DNA from: Selaginella moellendorffii
Taxonomy: Eukaryota; Streptophyta; Lycopodiopsida; Selaginellales; Selaginellaceae
Length of the DNA: 64,000 nucleotides
Direction of reading: 5' to 3'
NCBI RefSeq assembly: GCF_000143415.4
Contig: NW_003314340.1
Coordinates: forward strand, 676,161-740,160
In this document: positions 1-11,088 of the stretch, in pieces
How positions within the stretch are numbered: the first letter of the stretch is position 1
Layout: the number at the start of each line of letters is the position of its first letter
Notes under the pieces: generated by a model
The model's input: the letters and a program-made list of their open reading frames with translations, nothing else
The model's database searches: none
Told to the model about the DNA's origin: nothing
Program-made: the position numbers and the translations under genes

Positions 1-1018
1 ACCCAAACACCAACTCTTGTCACCAAGTTATATACTTGTCCAACATGAATGTGATACCCCAGGTACGAGATAAAAGTTCATAGACAAGCATAAACTAAAT
101 GACCACTCGAATCCAACTCAACCGCAATAAGCTCACTAATGCATTTAGCCAATAGCTCTGAGCATGCCTTGAAGAGGTTAACTATGCGTAATCAACACTT
201 AGTCGAAACTAAAGTGAAGACCATGAGATAGACTCATATCGGTACACAACCTCCTTATAGACAAAGCTATAGTATGGGTACCAACATCTCAATCTCAAAC
301 AACTAAGTTGGATATCACCATCCTCAACCAAGGCGTAGGGCCACCAAGACCAAGTCAAGATCAGCGAGAGCTCACTACTCTCATAGAGTCTAACAAAATG
401 CAAGATAAAAACTGCCACCAAACACAATGCTATAGAAGAAAGGCACAAGGGTCACCTTTCTTAGAAAAGTGCAATGGCCACTTTTCTACACCAACTCCAG
501 ACTCTATCCAACTCAATTGTCTTAGCCCCAAAAGTCAACATCCCTTTCGGGCTGCATTATACAAACTATTTACTAAAGTCTAAGTCAACCAAAGTCAACT
601 CCAACCCCTTCACTAGTTTGTACTGGTTTACGAAAATGGAATGGTTTACGGCAAAGTAATCAATAGATCAGCCATTGGAAAAGCTTAAGAAAATTTGTGG
701 AAAATTTTCCATCCTAGAGTCTCAGTCCAGGATTGCAAACTTTTAAGACTCAATCTCATGGAACCACCGATAGGCTAACATTAATCCTACCAACTCAAAG
801 TGTAACCTCGAGTTGCTAATGTGCCTTACTCACGAGCCCAAGCGCAAACTCATATAATACGGTACAAATGGTAACCAAATCCATACCCAAGGAACAATTG
901 CGAAGTCTTTGCACCCAAATGTGTACCCACTTGGATTATCGTTTTCATCTCTGCGTATGCAACTAAATTAATTGCCCAATCTCATTGAATAGTACTCACT
1001 GAAACTCATGATACCAAA
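1..1018. other. No gene seen; repeat-rich flank
   Basis: No open frame here carries a recognisable domain or splice structure. The stretch abuts an LTR copy and is probably degenerate repeat sequence, but no second copy of it is visible in the window. Confidence 0.5.
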
Positions 1019-2178
1019 TGTAGTGCACGTGGTTTTTACCCTTTATCCTATGGTGATTTACCATAGGATAACACCACGAAGTAGAACCTAAACCCTCTTT
1101 GTGCCATGTGACAGATGCCACGTGTCACATACCACGTGTCCAAAGGACAGTGGTGTGGAACCCGAGGTTCAGAGCCTTGGGACTGAACAAAGGAACGATG
1201 CCAAACTCCCAAGCATGAAGCCAAGGAGTGATGGAACCGAACCATGGAGCAACTCCTGAGCATACAGCCTAAAGAGTGAAGGGACAGGAGCCTAGAGCGA
1301 CTTGGAACAGTTGTGGAGCAACTAGCATCCTAATGCCAGGACCAGCACGCAAAATGGAGCCAAATGGAGTTTGGTGCTATTTCGGCATACTGATGGCCTA
1401 ACGTGAGGACATGGGTACTCCACCAGCTAGCATGGAATGGAACTTGGGCTTAGACCCAAGCCGGACGCAGAACAAGGACAGGCACGCAAGCGGGAGTTAG
1501 ACTATGCCTCAGGTTGGTCAGCCATACCCGACCTACCCACTATCCCTACTACACACTTGGAACCCTCTATAGCCTGCCCCCCCCCCCCCCCCCCCCCCGC
1601 TTGAGGAACACATGCTTTGGGCTTTCACCCCAAGCCTCCCTTAGTATCAGGAGTTAGTCTCTAGGACAAGCTTGAAACTTACTAAATATGGAATGGTGCT
1701 AGAATGTGAATTTGGACACGGGACGAACACCATTGTGTTCAAGCCAATCTTTACATTCCATAGATATGCCAAATGAGCAAATCTAGACACTTTCCATAAT
1801 TAGCATTTAGGACCGAAATGAGACTAACACTAAAAGCATGATAGTGAAGGTGTTTGGCAGACACGGTAAGTTATCTTCCAGCGATATTGAAGGACTAATC
1901 TCAATACGCGAGGGTTTTTTGTCAAGCTAATGCAAAACAGAGCAAAAGAGAACTAAGAGCCAGGCCGAGTATGCTCAACTAGAAACACATAGGAGTTCCT
2001 ACCTTATGTCCATCTGGCTAAATACAGGTGCTAAGCCCAGTTTACTAACACTTGAATAAGAGGGGCTGATAAAGGGAACCAACAATACCAACCTCCTGCC
2101 ATCGTGGCAGTAAGGTAAGAGTGTCGATAAGGACTAGTCAACAAGTAACTTTCGATACCCAAAGTCACATTCGCAACA
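1019..2178 (+). repeat. LTR copy 1 of a poly-C-containing family
   Basis: It matches 8597-9545 in the same orientation over most of its length. Shared blocks include the stretch around a poly-C run, 'gggctttcaccccaagcctccctta'-type sequence just after it, and the end 'tttcgataccc...cacattcgc(a/g)aca'. The 3' edge (CA at 2178) is clear. The 5' edge is less certain: both copies share TGTAGTGCAC, but then diverge, and this copy is about 210 bp longer. The flanks CCAAA and CAATG do not match, so no target duplication supports it as a simple solo LTR. It contains a 22-nt poly-C run (1577-1598) and an 11-bp hairpin (1044-1070). Confidence 0.6.
1044..1070. repeat. Perfect 11-bp inverted repeat (hairpin)
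   Basis: TATCCTATGGT (1044-1054) and ACCATAGGATA (1060-1070) are perfect reverse complements with a 5-nt loop. It lies in the part of LTR copy 1 that copy 2 lacks. No function is evident. Confidence 0.7.
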
Positions 2179-2679
2179 CAATGTTAGTATAGATTGTCAT
2201 TTTTATCTGCCACCATCACTCTATAGCATTTATATGTTGCCATCTCTTCCTTCAACATCTTGTAAACAATTGTATGTCGTGTGATAGCACCATCTAGAAT
2301 AAAGTATATTACCTACAACTAATATCATCTATATATAAGTAATTCTAGATCTTACATTCCACTATAGGTGGCCTAAAAATTCTATATTTCACACTAGGTG
2401 ATATAGTGTTTCCCAAGGGATGTTATTCTTCAACATGAAGAGAAAGCATGTGTATACATAATAATTTAAAATTCTAAAAGCTCTTATGTTTACAAGTAAA
2501 CTATGATTATGAAGCCCCATTTCTAAGATTGATATTTCAAGAAACTCAGTATTTTTTATGTCATAATAAATAAACCTCATTCCCAAGATTAAAACTTAGT
2601 ATATAAATTACCAAGAAAAGTTACAATACAATAAATTATATAGTATAATAAATTTGAAAACAAGTTATGGGCATATAGC
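2179..2679. other. AT-rich spacer, no gene seen
   Basis: This is sequence between LTR copy 1 and the Gypsy element. It has no coding signal and no primer-binding site adjacent to the LTR end. Confidence 0.5.
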
Positions 2680-3040
2680 TGTCAGGAATCCCCCAATTCT
2701 TGCCACATTCCTGACTCTCGCCGGATTCCTGACCTGCAGACCACATTCCTGACTCTCGAGACACTTCCCTATTCCTGACTCTCGAGACACTTCCCGATTC
2801 CTGAGTCTCGAGCCACATTCCTGATGATGATGTGGCGCCTCCTCGACCTCAGCTATATTTAGGCCGTCCTCGATCCAAGAGTGGTAGAGCTTCATCAACC
2901 TATAGTATATATAAGTTAGCCTTGTTCCATTTCTCCACAATCTGAATCAACACCAGTCTAAGGCTTCTTCTTTGTTTTCACTAGCTTTTTCTCTTTGTCT
3001 TTAGCATTTTCCAGTCTTGATCTTGCTGGGGGTCTTGACA
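2680..3040 (+). repeat. 5' LTR of the Gypsy element (361 bp)
   Basis: It starts TGTCAGGAATCC and ends GGTCTTGACA, matching the 3' LTR at 7852-8186. It carries a 26-bp tandem duplication at about 2757-2808 ('gagacacttccc...ctctc' twice) that the 3' LTR has once. Other differences are roughly six transitions. The TATA box TATATATAA is at 2906-2914. Transcription would be expected to begin about 30 bp later, at the CACAATCTGAATCAA block (2936-2950). Confidence 0.93.
2906..2914 (+). promoter_or_regulatory. TATA box of the LTR promoter
   Basis: TATATATAA in the 5' LTR. The 3' LTR has the equivalent TATATATAG. It lies 30 bp upstream of the block that is complementary to the primer-binding site, so the predicted RNA 5' end is the predicted primer. 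Confidence 0.6.
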
Positions 3041-3042
3041 GT

Positions 3043-3057
3043 TTGATTCAGATTGTG
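3043..3057 (+). other. Primer-binding site, self-primer type
   Basis: TTGATTCAGATTGTG starts 2 nt after the 5' LTR. It is the exact reverse complement (15 of 15) of CACAATCTGAATCAA at 2936-2950, inside the same LTR at the expected transcript start. No tRNA-Met-like TGGTATCAGAGC is present. In Tf1 of fission yeast, the RNA 5' end folds back onto such a site to prime reverse transcription (established). That this plant element does the same is inference. Confidence 0.75.
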
Positions 3058-3137
3058 TTTTTTACTTTTCTTTTAGCTCGTTTTGATTATTTGATTGCCT
3101 TTGTCTTTTTCCCCCTTTCTTTTCTTTCTTCTTGCCA

Positions 3138-4109
3138 ATGGAGTCTCCAAGCCATCCTGATTTCTTTGCCGAAGTCCTTGCAAAAATCCAGTCTGAGAAT
3201 ACCGAGCTGAAAGCGACCCTTCTTCGCATGCAGCAGGAGCTTGCTTCACTTTCGGCTCAAGGATCCAGCAAAGTTCCTGAACCGAAGGTGAGTTTCTCGG
3301 TGAAATTTTCAGGCAAGCGTTCGGAGCTTCGTGGATTTTTGAACCAAATGGAGCTGATCTTTGCACTTCAACATCGGCGGTACCCCACTCCCGAGTCTCA
3401 AATCGGCGCGATTGGGACGTTGCTCGAGGGTGTAGCTTTGTCATGGTTTTCTCCTCTTCTGGAGAAGAGCATGAAAGGGGTCGTGGTTCCGGAGCTGATG
3501 GATCTTTAATTGTTCAAAGAGAAGCTCGAAGCATGTTTTGGCGAGACGGATCGGGTTCAGGCTGCTACCACAAAGATGAGACGTCTCTCTCAAGGGTCTC
3601 GTCCTGCCTCGATCTACGCTGCAGAGTTCCAACTCCTTGCCTTGGACACTCAGTGGGATGAGTGAGCCCTGATTGACCAATTTCGTTTCGGCCTCAACAA
3701 CGGTGTCAAGGATTTGTTGCTCACCATGGAGGATCCCAAGGACCTGTCGGATGCCATCAACAAAGCTGTTCGATGTGACAATCGTCTCTTTGAACGTCGT
3801 CAGGAAAGTCGCCGCGCCGCTGTTTTTCCGTCCCAGACTCAGGAATCCCAGCTTGAGTCTTCGGGGCATATTCCTGAACCTACTACTCCGGTTCCGATGG
3901 ATATTTCTGGTACTCCCCGACTCATCAAAGGGAAGTTGAGTCCTGCTGAGAAGCAACGTCGAATATCTCATAATCTTTGCCTCTATTGTGCTGATCCTAA
4001 TCACAAAGCAGCTGTATGTCCCAAGAAGCCTCCTCGACTGCTCGAGCTCACTCCGCCTCAAAGTCCACCTCTATTGCAGTCGGGAAACGACCCTGTCCAA
4101 ACAGAGTAG
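3138..4109 (+). pseudogene. gag: gag of the Gypsy element, two premature stops
   Basis: The frame opens at the ATG at 3138 in a good context (the TTG two codons upstream is not needed). It runs to 4109 and is interrupted by a TAA at 3507-3509 and a TGA at about 3663, with no frameshift. The N-terminal part has a short coiled-coil-like segment, the middle is a retrotransposon capsid-like region, and the C-terminal part has a CCHC zinc knuckle (C-x2-C-x4-H-x4-C, CLYCADPNHKAAVC, at about 3979-4020). Gag packages the element RNA in a cytoplasmic particle. The pol frame overlaps its end in the -1 frame. Confidence 0.85.
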
Positions 4110-7100
4110 GAGCTGTCTGTTTGGACTCCCCGAATAAAAATCACTTTTCTTCTTTATCAAGCTCCTCACCACCTTTCATCAAAGCCACCACCAATTCCCG
4201 CAACTTCCGCATCCCATGTCTCCTTTCTTTCATCGGACAATCAGGACTCAAGGCTCTGGCATTACTGGACTCGGGTGCAACTTCCTGCTTCATGGACACG
4301 GACTTTGCTGCCCGACATCACGTTCCTCTTTCTCCTACCATACGGGATTTGAGGGTTGAAGGCATCGGCGGGCATTTTGTGTCTCCATCTTCTGGACTTA
4401 GGGAAACGTTGCCAGTTCAAGTACACATCGGGTCCACCGTCACCGATATCGCCTTCAACATCATCAACAGCAAGTCCTCCTCTGTGGTGCTCGGTCTTCC
4501 TTGGTTCCAACTACATCAGCCTTAGATCTGTTGGAAGGAATTACAGCTCATCTCTCCCACGGCTTCCCCTGCTGTTCATCGAGTCCGAATCAGGAAAAGT
4601 TCCCTAAACTCAAATCGGGGTTCTGTTCATGACTCTATAAAGTTTTCACCCTCTTCTTTTTCCTCTCTTCCATCTTACACTGGACCGTATCCTCGTCTCA
4701 TCATTCCATTTAGTCGTACACCTCCTCCTATCTCCACAATCACTATGAAAGAACTCCTTCATGAAGAACCTCTTTTTCTTTTTGCTTTGCATGTTTCTCC
4801 TGTCAGTCTTCCTGAGAAGTATCATGATTTTGGGGATGTGTTTGACAAGAAAAAAGCTAGTGTACTGCCTGTTGATCGGCCTTATGATTGTCCCATTGAT
4901 TTACAGGAAGGAGCGTCACCTCCATGGGGGCCTATCTACGGGTTATCCCCGTCTGAGCTTAAGGCCCTCAAAGAGTACATGGATGAGAACCTTGCCTCGG
5001 GCTACATTCAGCATTCGCAGTCCCCGGCTGGAGCACCTGTCTTCTTTGTCAAGAAGAAGGATGGGAGCTTGCGGCTAGTCATCGACTACTGAGGTTTGAA
5101 CAAGGTGACTGTTCGGAACCGTTATCCGCTGCCCCTGATCTCGGATCTGTTGGAACGCCTCGGCGGTGCCCGCTTCTTCACCAAGATCGACCTCCGTGGA
5201 GCATACAACCTGATCCGGATCCGGCCTGGTGATGAATGGAAGACTGCGTTTCGAACCCGCTATGGCCACTTCGAGTACACTGTCATGCCATTTGGCTTGA
5301 CAAATACTCCAGCAGTTTTCCAACACATGGCGAACGACATCTTTCGGGAGTTTCTTGATCAGATGGTGATCGTCTACCTCGATGACATCCTCATCTACTC
5401 AAAAACTCAGGAGGAGCATGACGGACATGTACGCAAGGTGCTAGCGAAGTTGCGAGAACACGGCCTATACGCGAAGCTTGAGAAATGTTCCTTTGATCAG
5501 CAGTCTGTGGAGTTCCTTGGGTACATTATCACTCCTGAGGGTATCACGATGGATCCTGCCAAAGTCAAGACTATTCTCGAATGGGAGCCTCCACAATTAA
5601 TGTCGGACGTTCAGGTTTTCCTTGGCTTCACCAACTTCTACCGCAAATTCATTGATCACTACTCTGACATTGTCCTTCCTCTCACACATCTCACTCGCAA
5701 GGATGTTCCCTTCTCTTGGTCTGCTGCTGCCCAGCAGGCCTTCGACACACTCAAGGCGGCCTTTAGTTCTGCTCCTGTCTTGATCCATGCTGATTCCTCA
5801 CAACCTTTCTTCATCGAGGCTGACGCCTCCAACTTTGCCATTGGTGCTGTGCTGTCTCAACTCAGAGCGGATCACGAACTTCATCCGGTCGCTTTCCATT
5901 CTCGGAAATTTCAGCCTACAGAGATCAATTACGAAATCCACGACAAGGAGCTCCTTGCCATCGTGGATTCCTTCGGAGAGTGGCGCCGTTTCTTGGAGGG
6001 GGCGAGCCATCAAACAACAGTCTAGACGGATCACAAAAATCTCGAGTACTTTGCCACTTCCCGAGTTTTAAGCCGTCGTCAAGCAAGGTGGGCACAATTC
6101 CTGAGTCGGTTTGACTTTGTTATCAAGTACAGACCTGGAAAGTTTCAAGGTCTTCCTGATGCTCTTTCAAGGCGCTCCTATCTCAGTCTCAAGCCTGGTA
6201 ATCCTGCCTTCGATCAACAAGATCAAGTTATCCTCGGTCCTGATCGGCTTCAAGTTATGGCAATTTCCCTGGCCCCTCAGGACTCCTCCTTGATGGATGC
6301 AATCAGAAACGATCTTCAATCCGATGATCTCGCTAGCGACATTTTCCCCCATCTTCAGGTTGGACACCCAGTGACTCCCGACTGCCGGCGATTTGACGAG
6401 TTCGAGTTCTTAGATAGCTTATTGTACCGTGGGGAGCAACTTTACGTTCCTGAAGGTGATGCTCGAAGGTTGGTCCTGATGGCGTGCCACGATAGCCCGA
6501 CTGCTGGTCACTTCGGCATTGCGAAAACCTATGAGCTAGTTGCACGGGACTTTTGGTGGCCTCACATGGACAACTACGTCAAAGCTTTTGTTACCTCCTA
6601 TGACACTTGTGCCCGGAATAAGGTACCTCGCCACCTTCCTTCAGGTTTACTTCGTTCCCTTCCGGTCCCTTCAGGTCCTTGGGAATCCATCTTCATGGAT
6701 TTCTTGAGTGATCTTCCGAGTTCTGGAGGCTTCAACAGCATTTTAGTCGTGGTGGATCGCTTCACAAAGATGGCGCACTTCTTGCCATGTACCAAGGAGT
6801 TTTCGGGCGAGGACATGGCAAAACTGGTATTCAGGGAAATTTTCCGACTTCATGGGATTCCTACAGATGTGGTTTCGGATCGGGGGCCTCAGTTCATCTC
6901 TCATTTCTGGCAACGGTTTTTGCAGCTGCTTGGAGTGAAGGCCAACCTCTCTTCGGCATATCATCCTCAAACTGATGGGCAGTCCGAGCGAATGATTCAG
7001 ACGTTGGAACAATTCTTGAGGTGCTTCATCAACTATCATCAGGATAACTGGTTCGATATCCTTCCCCTTACTGAGTTCTCCTATAACAACTCTGTTCACT

Positions 7101-7840
7101 CCTCTCTTCGAGTTTCCCCCTTCTTTGCAAACTCTGGCCGAAATCCCCGATTCAATCTCTCACTTCCTTCTCCATCTGAATCCTCTCGTTCAAATCCCCG
7201 CTCTGAGGCATTTATCTCCAACCTCCAGGAAATCCACAACTCCATCTCCTTCCACCTCCACCGTGCTCAAGAATCTCATAAAACATTTGCCAATGTCCAT
7301 CATCAGGATTGTCCCCCTTACAATATCGGGGATAAAGTCTGGCTCCTCAGGCGAAATATCTCCACCACCAGGCCCTGTCCAAAACTCGATTTCAAACGCC
7401 TTGGTCCTTTCCCTATCACTGCCATCATTAATCCTGTCACTTATAGCCTTGCACTTCCCTCCTCATATCAAATTCACCCCGTTTTTCACTCCTCTCTCCT
7501 TGAGCCTTATATTCCCAGTCCTATTCCAAATCGGGTCATTCCTCCGCCTCCACCAGTGCAGCTCGAGGATGGGTCTGAGTACGAGGTTCAGGACATCCTT
7601 GATTCCAAGATTTCACGGTCTAAACTCTACTATCTGGTGGACTGGAAGGGTTACGGACCTGAGGAACGCACTTGGGAACCTGCGGACAACCTGATTCATT
7701 CTCCTGACCTTGTTCAGGACTTCCACCGCCGCTATCCTTCTCATCCCAGTCCTCATTCTTTTTCTCCATCTCCCATCCCTCGCCGCTCATCTCATCCTCC
7801 TCTTCGTTCTCGTTCACATCCTCGTTCCACTCGTTCTTGA
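4016..7840 (+). pseudogene. pol: pol of the Gypsy element (PR-RT-RH-IN-chromodomain), three premature stops
   Basis: One reading frame runs from about 4016 to the TGA at 7838-7840, broken only by stops at 4523, 5090 and 6023. In order it contains an aspartic protease (DSGAT, 4268-4282), reverse transcriptase (YLDD, 5375-5386, with PFGLTN upstream), RNase H (EADASNFAIGAVLSQ, from about 5818), integrase (zinc-finger region about 6490-6620, then the catalytic core with MDFLSDLP, SDRGPQF and QSERMIQTLE), and a chromodomain near the C terminus (YEVQDIL...VDWKGYG...TWEP, about 7580-7700). In the integrase zinc finger the expected first Cys position reads Tyr (SYDTC), another likely loss. The frame is -1 relative to gag. 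Confidence 0.9.
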
Positions 7841-7850
7841 GGAGGGGGTG
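7839..7850 (+). other. Polypurine tract
   Basis: GAGGAGGGGGTG abuts the 3' LTR (7852) and overlaps the pol stop codon. It would prime plus-strand DNA. Confidence 0.75.
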
Positions 7851-7851
7851 C

Positions 7852-8186
7852 TGTCAGGAATCCCCCAATTCTTGCCACATTCCTGACTCTCGCTGGATTC
7901 CTGACCTGCAAACCACATTCCTGACTCTCGAGACACTTCCCGATTCCTGAGTCTCGAGCCACATTCCTGATGATGATGTGGCACCTCCTCGACCTCAGCT
8001 ATATTTAGGCCGTCCTTGATCCAAGAGTGGTGGAGCTTCATCAACCTATAGTATATATAGGTTAGCCTTGTTCCATTTCTCCACAATCTGAATCAACACC
8101 AGTCTAAGGCTTCTTCTTTGTTTTCACTAGCTTTTTCTCTTTGTCTTTAGCATTTTCCAGTCTTGATCTTGCTGGGGGTCTTGACA
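7852..8186 (+). repeat. 3' LTR of the Gypsy element (335 bp)
   Basis: It starts TGTCAGGAATCC and ends GGTCTTGACA, and matches 2680-3040 apart from about six transitions and the single copy of the 26-bp unit. Confidence 0.93.
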
Positions 8187-8596
8187 ATACCCACTATGAA
8201 AATTTACTTTGCTATATATATATATATATTCTTTTCTACATATGCCAATTTTCTAAAGAAATAGACTACAGGGAATATAGACTACACTATTGTGGTAGGG
8301 CACATTGCCATACTGCCATTTTCTTGTGTGAAATTGCATTTCAATCTTGGAAATGTAGATAAAATTGATTCTTTAATGTGATATCACTTTTGAGTCTTTC
8401 AAAAAAACATCATTTCTTTTATTATTACATAAATGACTCCCAAAAACTCTTATTAGGGATTCACTTCAAAAATATACCTTAGTCTTCTCATATGAGAGGA
8501 TTGTGATATAGGTAAGCACCAAAGTCCTTGATATGAATTAATATATAAATTATAAATGTCATAAAAAGTTTTATGAAATAGATTTATTGGTGCTTT
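8187..8596. other. AT-rich spacer, no gene seen
   Basis: Between the Gypsy element and the solo LTR there is a (TA)n run at about 8215-8230 and nothing else recognisable. Confidence 0.5.
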
Positions 8597-9545
8597 TGTA
8601 GTGCACCTGAATTTAGAGCCGAACTCGCACTACGAACGAGGGTCCGGTACAATCCCACGAGCACCAGCTCCCCATATCCAGCACCTACACGCAAAATGGT
8701 GTCAGACGGAGTCTAGCACAATTTTGGCATACCGGTGGCATAACGCGAGAAGGAGGGTACTCCACCGACTAGAGCAGCGTGGAGCTTAGGCTTAGACCCA
8801 AGCCGGACCCAGAACAAGGAGCGACACAACCCAGCGGGAGCCAAACTAATGTTTCAGGTGGTCGGACATGCATTCCAACCACTATCCCTATTATATATTA
8901 TATATTTGGAACCCCCCACAGCCCCCCCCCCCCGAACCCCCCACAGCCCCCCCCCCCCCCCTCTGAGGGACACACGCTTTGGGCTTTCACCCCAAGCCTC
9001 CCTTAATACCAAGAGTTAGTCTCTGGGACAAGTTCGAAACTTACTAAATATGGAATGTCTTTAGATTGCGAATTTGGACATGGGACAAACACCATTGTGT
9101 TCAAGCCAACCTCTACATTCTGTAAATATGCCAAATGAGCAAATCTAGACACTTTCCATAAATAGCATTTGGGATCGAAATGAGACTAACACAAAGGGTG
9201 TGATAGCGAGGGTGTTTGGCAAACACGGTAAGTTATTATTTAGCGAATATTGAGGGACTAGTCTCAATATTGCGGGGGTTCCCAATACTAGCAAGTGCAA
9301 GTCAACATCATGAGTTTCTCATCACCGTGTCAAGTATGCTTGACTTAATGACAACTTAGGATTTCCTTCCTTAGTGCCTTTCCGGTCTAAGTGCACATGT
9401 GCTGACCAGTTTCTCAACTAGCTTGGGCGGAGACCATAAAGGGAACCAACAGTACCAACTTTCTGCCGTTGTGGCAGTAAGGAGAGAGTGTCCGTAAGTA
9501 CTAGCCGACAAGTATCTTTCGATACCCGAAATCACATTCGCGACA
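8597..9545 (+). mobile_element. Solo LTR with perfect 5-bp target duplication
   Basis: It starts TGTAGTGCAC and ends CACATTCGCGACA, and is flanked by GCTTT on both sides (8592-8596 and 9546-9550). TG...CA ends plus a perfect target duplication define a solo LTR, the product of recombination between the two LTRs of an element. It is the same family as 1019-2178. It holds interrupted poly-C runs at about 8922-8961. No internal region of the parent element is present here, so its superfamily cannot be named. Confidence 0.85.
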
Positions 9546-9550
9546 GCTTT

Positions 9551-11088
9551 CTACCCATTTCTTCATTTCTCTTACTTTAGACTGTTGTTTCAAAAATAAC
9601 AAAAGCACTTTTATTAATAGTAATAGTAATTTCCACATTCCTAGATGGAGTGTAATATAGAAATTATGGTAGTGAAATAAAATTAACATTTTCACATTCT
9701 TTTGCATTACAACTCTTACTCACAATTTTTCTTGCTTTTCATCAAGAAAAATTTAGATGGAAAAACCTAAAAAAAACTTTTAAATGAGGAAATAGTCTAT
9801 AATTATATGACAATTGTAAAAGTAATCAAGATATAAAGCAATCAAATCAAAATATGACAGTTGTAACAATAATCATAATCTAATAGAAACTTTTAACTCA
9901 TGTATTTACATTTTTCAATACTTTAAAGTTCATTAAAAACTTTATTTCTGTAATTTAAATTTCCTTTATAAAACCTCTAATTAATTACATTGACTTATGT
10001 AAATTTGTGTTGAGTTGAAAACTCGTGAGTTCAACTCAAGTTTAAACCACCCTAATATGATTACTATGGTGGGGTATTATGTCCCTTTGTAAAAACAACT
10101 ATATACGATTCTACCAAATTGATAAAGTATTTGTTTCTCTTATGGAAGTAGCACAATTGAAATGTAACCCATGCTATAAAACACAACCAAAAATTGTTGC
10201 CACGTATCCCCATCTAAGGGTCTTGGCGGATACAAGCACAATCTTCCAACTATGCAAGAATGAAGCATAATCTAAATCACCTGCGTTTCGTGGAGTTCGC
10301 TGCTCAATGTGTAAGTTGCTAGCGTAGATTTTCAAGTGATTATGTGGATTTTGATGCTCAGCGCATATGCCCGGGTTGGGCATCTGGAGCAAGCAATGTC
10401 CTTCACGACGATGGGCAGGGTGCCGTTCGGGACGTGGATTCAGGCTGGAGCTGCTTCGTGTTGGCGTTGGCTGGAGCTGAAAACTTCAATTTCACAAGAA
10501 AAGGGAGAGCGAATGGACAAGCAAAGCGCATCTCAAAGGAAAATCACCCCCAAAATTGGAAAAAGAACAAAGAGAAAGAAATCGTCGTCACCTCCAGCTC
10601 ATTTCTGGAGTGGCAAGCGCTCAGGCTGCTGAGCCGCCTACAAAATAGTCAAAACAACATTATTCATGGCACCAAGAATTCCATCCGGATGGTCTAGCGC
10701 ATATCTCAGGAGTCCAAGAGCCGCAGGTGCTGCGAGCCAGGTCTTGAAGATGCGCTGGTTGCATGTCCACATTATCCGGAACCGCTGAGACTTCCAAGCC
10801 GCTAGGAGGAGCTCGCTCTCGGACTCTCTTTGCGCCCTCGATCGGAACCTCTGCATCGATAGATTGCTTTAGACAAATTGCCGCGTCGGCAGTCCCGGAG
10901 AAATCGGCGGAGAATACCAACTGGTTTTTTACGGACAGCCACTTGGTGTCTGTCAATGCCATTGAACGTCATCTTCGAAATCTGATAGCTCGGTCTAGGT
11001 GTCACGAACTGTAAGATCAAAGTTACCTTCCTTTGGATGTCGAGAATGGGATCGAGCTCCATTTCTTCCATTTTTAGGGTTTCAAGAG
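9551..11088. other. No complete gene; PPR-like relic and unassigned frames
   Basis: 9551-10080 is AT-rich with no coding signal. About 10660-10962 on the minus strand is a 100-codon open frame with ordinary amino-acid usage but no recognised motif, and splice sites could not be matched to it. Confidence 0.4.
10336..10420 (+). pseudogene. Pentatricopeptide-repeat (PPR) fragment
   Basis: Translation reads MWILMLSAYARVGHLEQAM, which matches the core of a plant PPR motif (W..ML.AYARVGHLEQAM). Only one repeat is visible, and the surrounding frame has no further repeats. PPR proteins are organellar RNA-binding proteins and are extremely numerous in lycophytes. This is best read as a relic of one. 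Confidence 0.4.

Larger units (their letters stand above)
2680..8186 (+). mobile_element. Ty3/Gypsy chromovirus LTR retrotransposon, complete but inactivated
   Basis: The element runs TG...CA between two LTRs (2680-3040 and 7852-8186) with gag, protease, reverse transcriptase, RNase H, integrase and a C-terminal chromodomain in that order, which is the chromovirus layout. The flanking 5-mers ATAGC (2675-2679) and ATACC (8187-8191) look like a 5-bp target duplication with one change. A primer site complementary to the LTR itself follows the 5' LTR, and a polypurine tract precedes the 3' LTR. Five in-frame stops interrupt the two reading frames, so this copy cannot be autonomous. The LTRs differ by about six transitions plus a 26-bp duplication, so insertion is fairly recent. 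RT and chromodomain wording resembles the Tcn1/Tf1/sushi-like chromoviruses more than the usual seed-plant clades (impression from memory). Confidence 0.93.

Noticed and set aside
1014-2183. Target-site duplication for LTR copy 1
   Set aside because: Flanks are CCAAA and CAATG, with no match at the expected positions.
3041-3060. tRNA-Met primer site after the 5' LTR
   Set aside because: The sequence does not contain the TGGTATCAGAGC core. The self-complementary match is much better.
10660-10962. 100-codon minus-strand frame as a gene
   Set aside because: No start context, motif or matching splice site supports it, so it is only mentioned in the intergenic entry.
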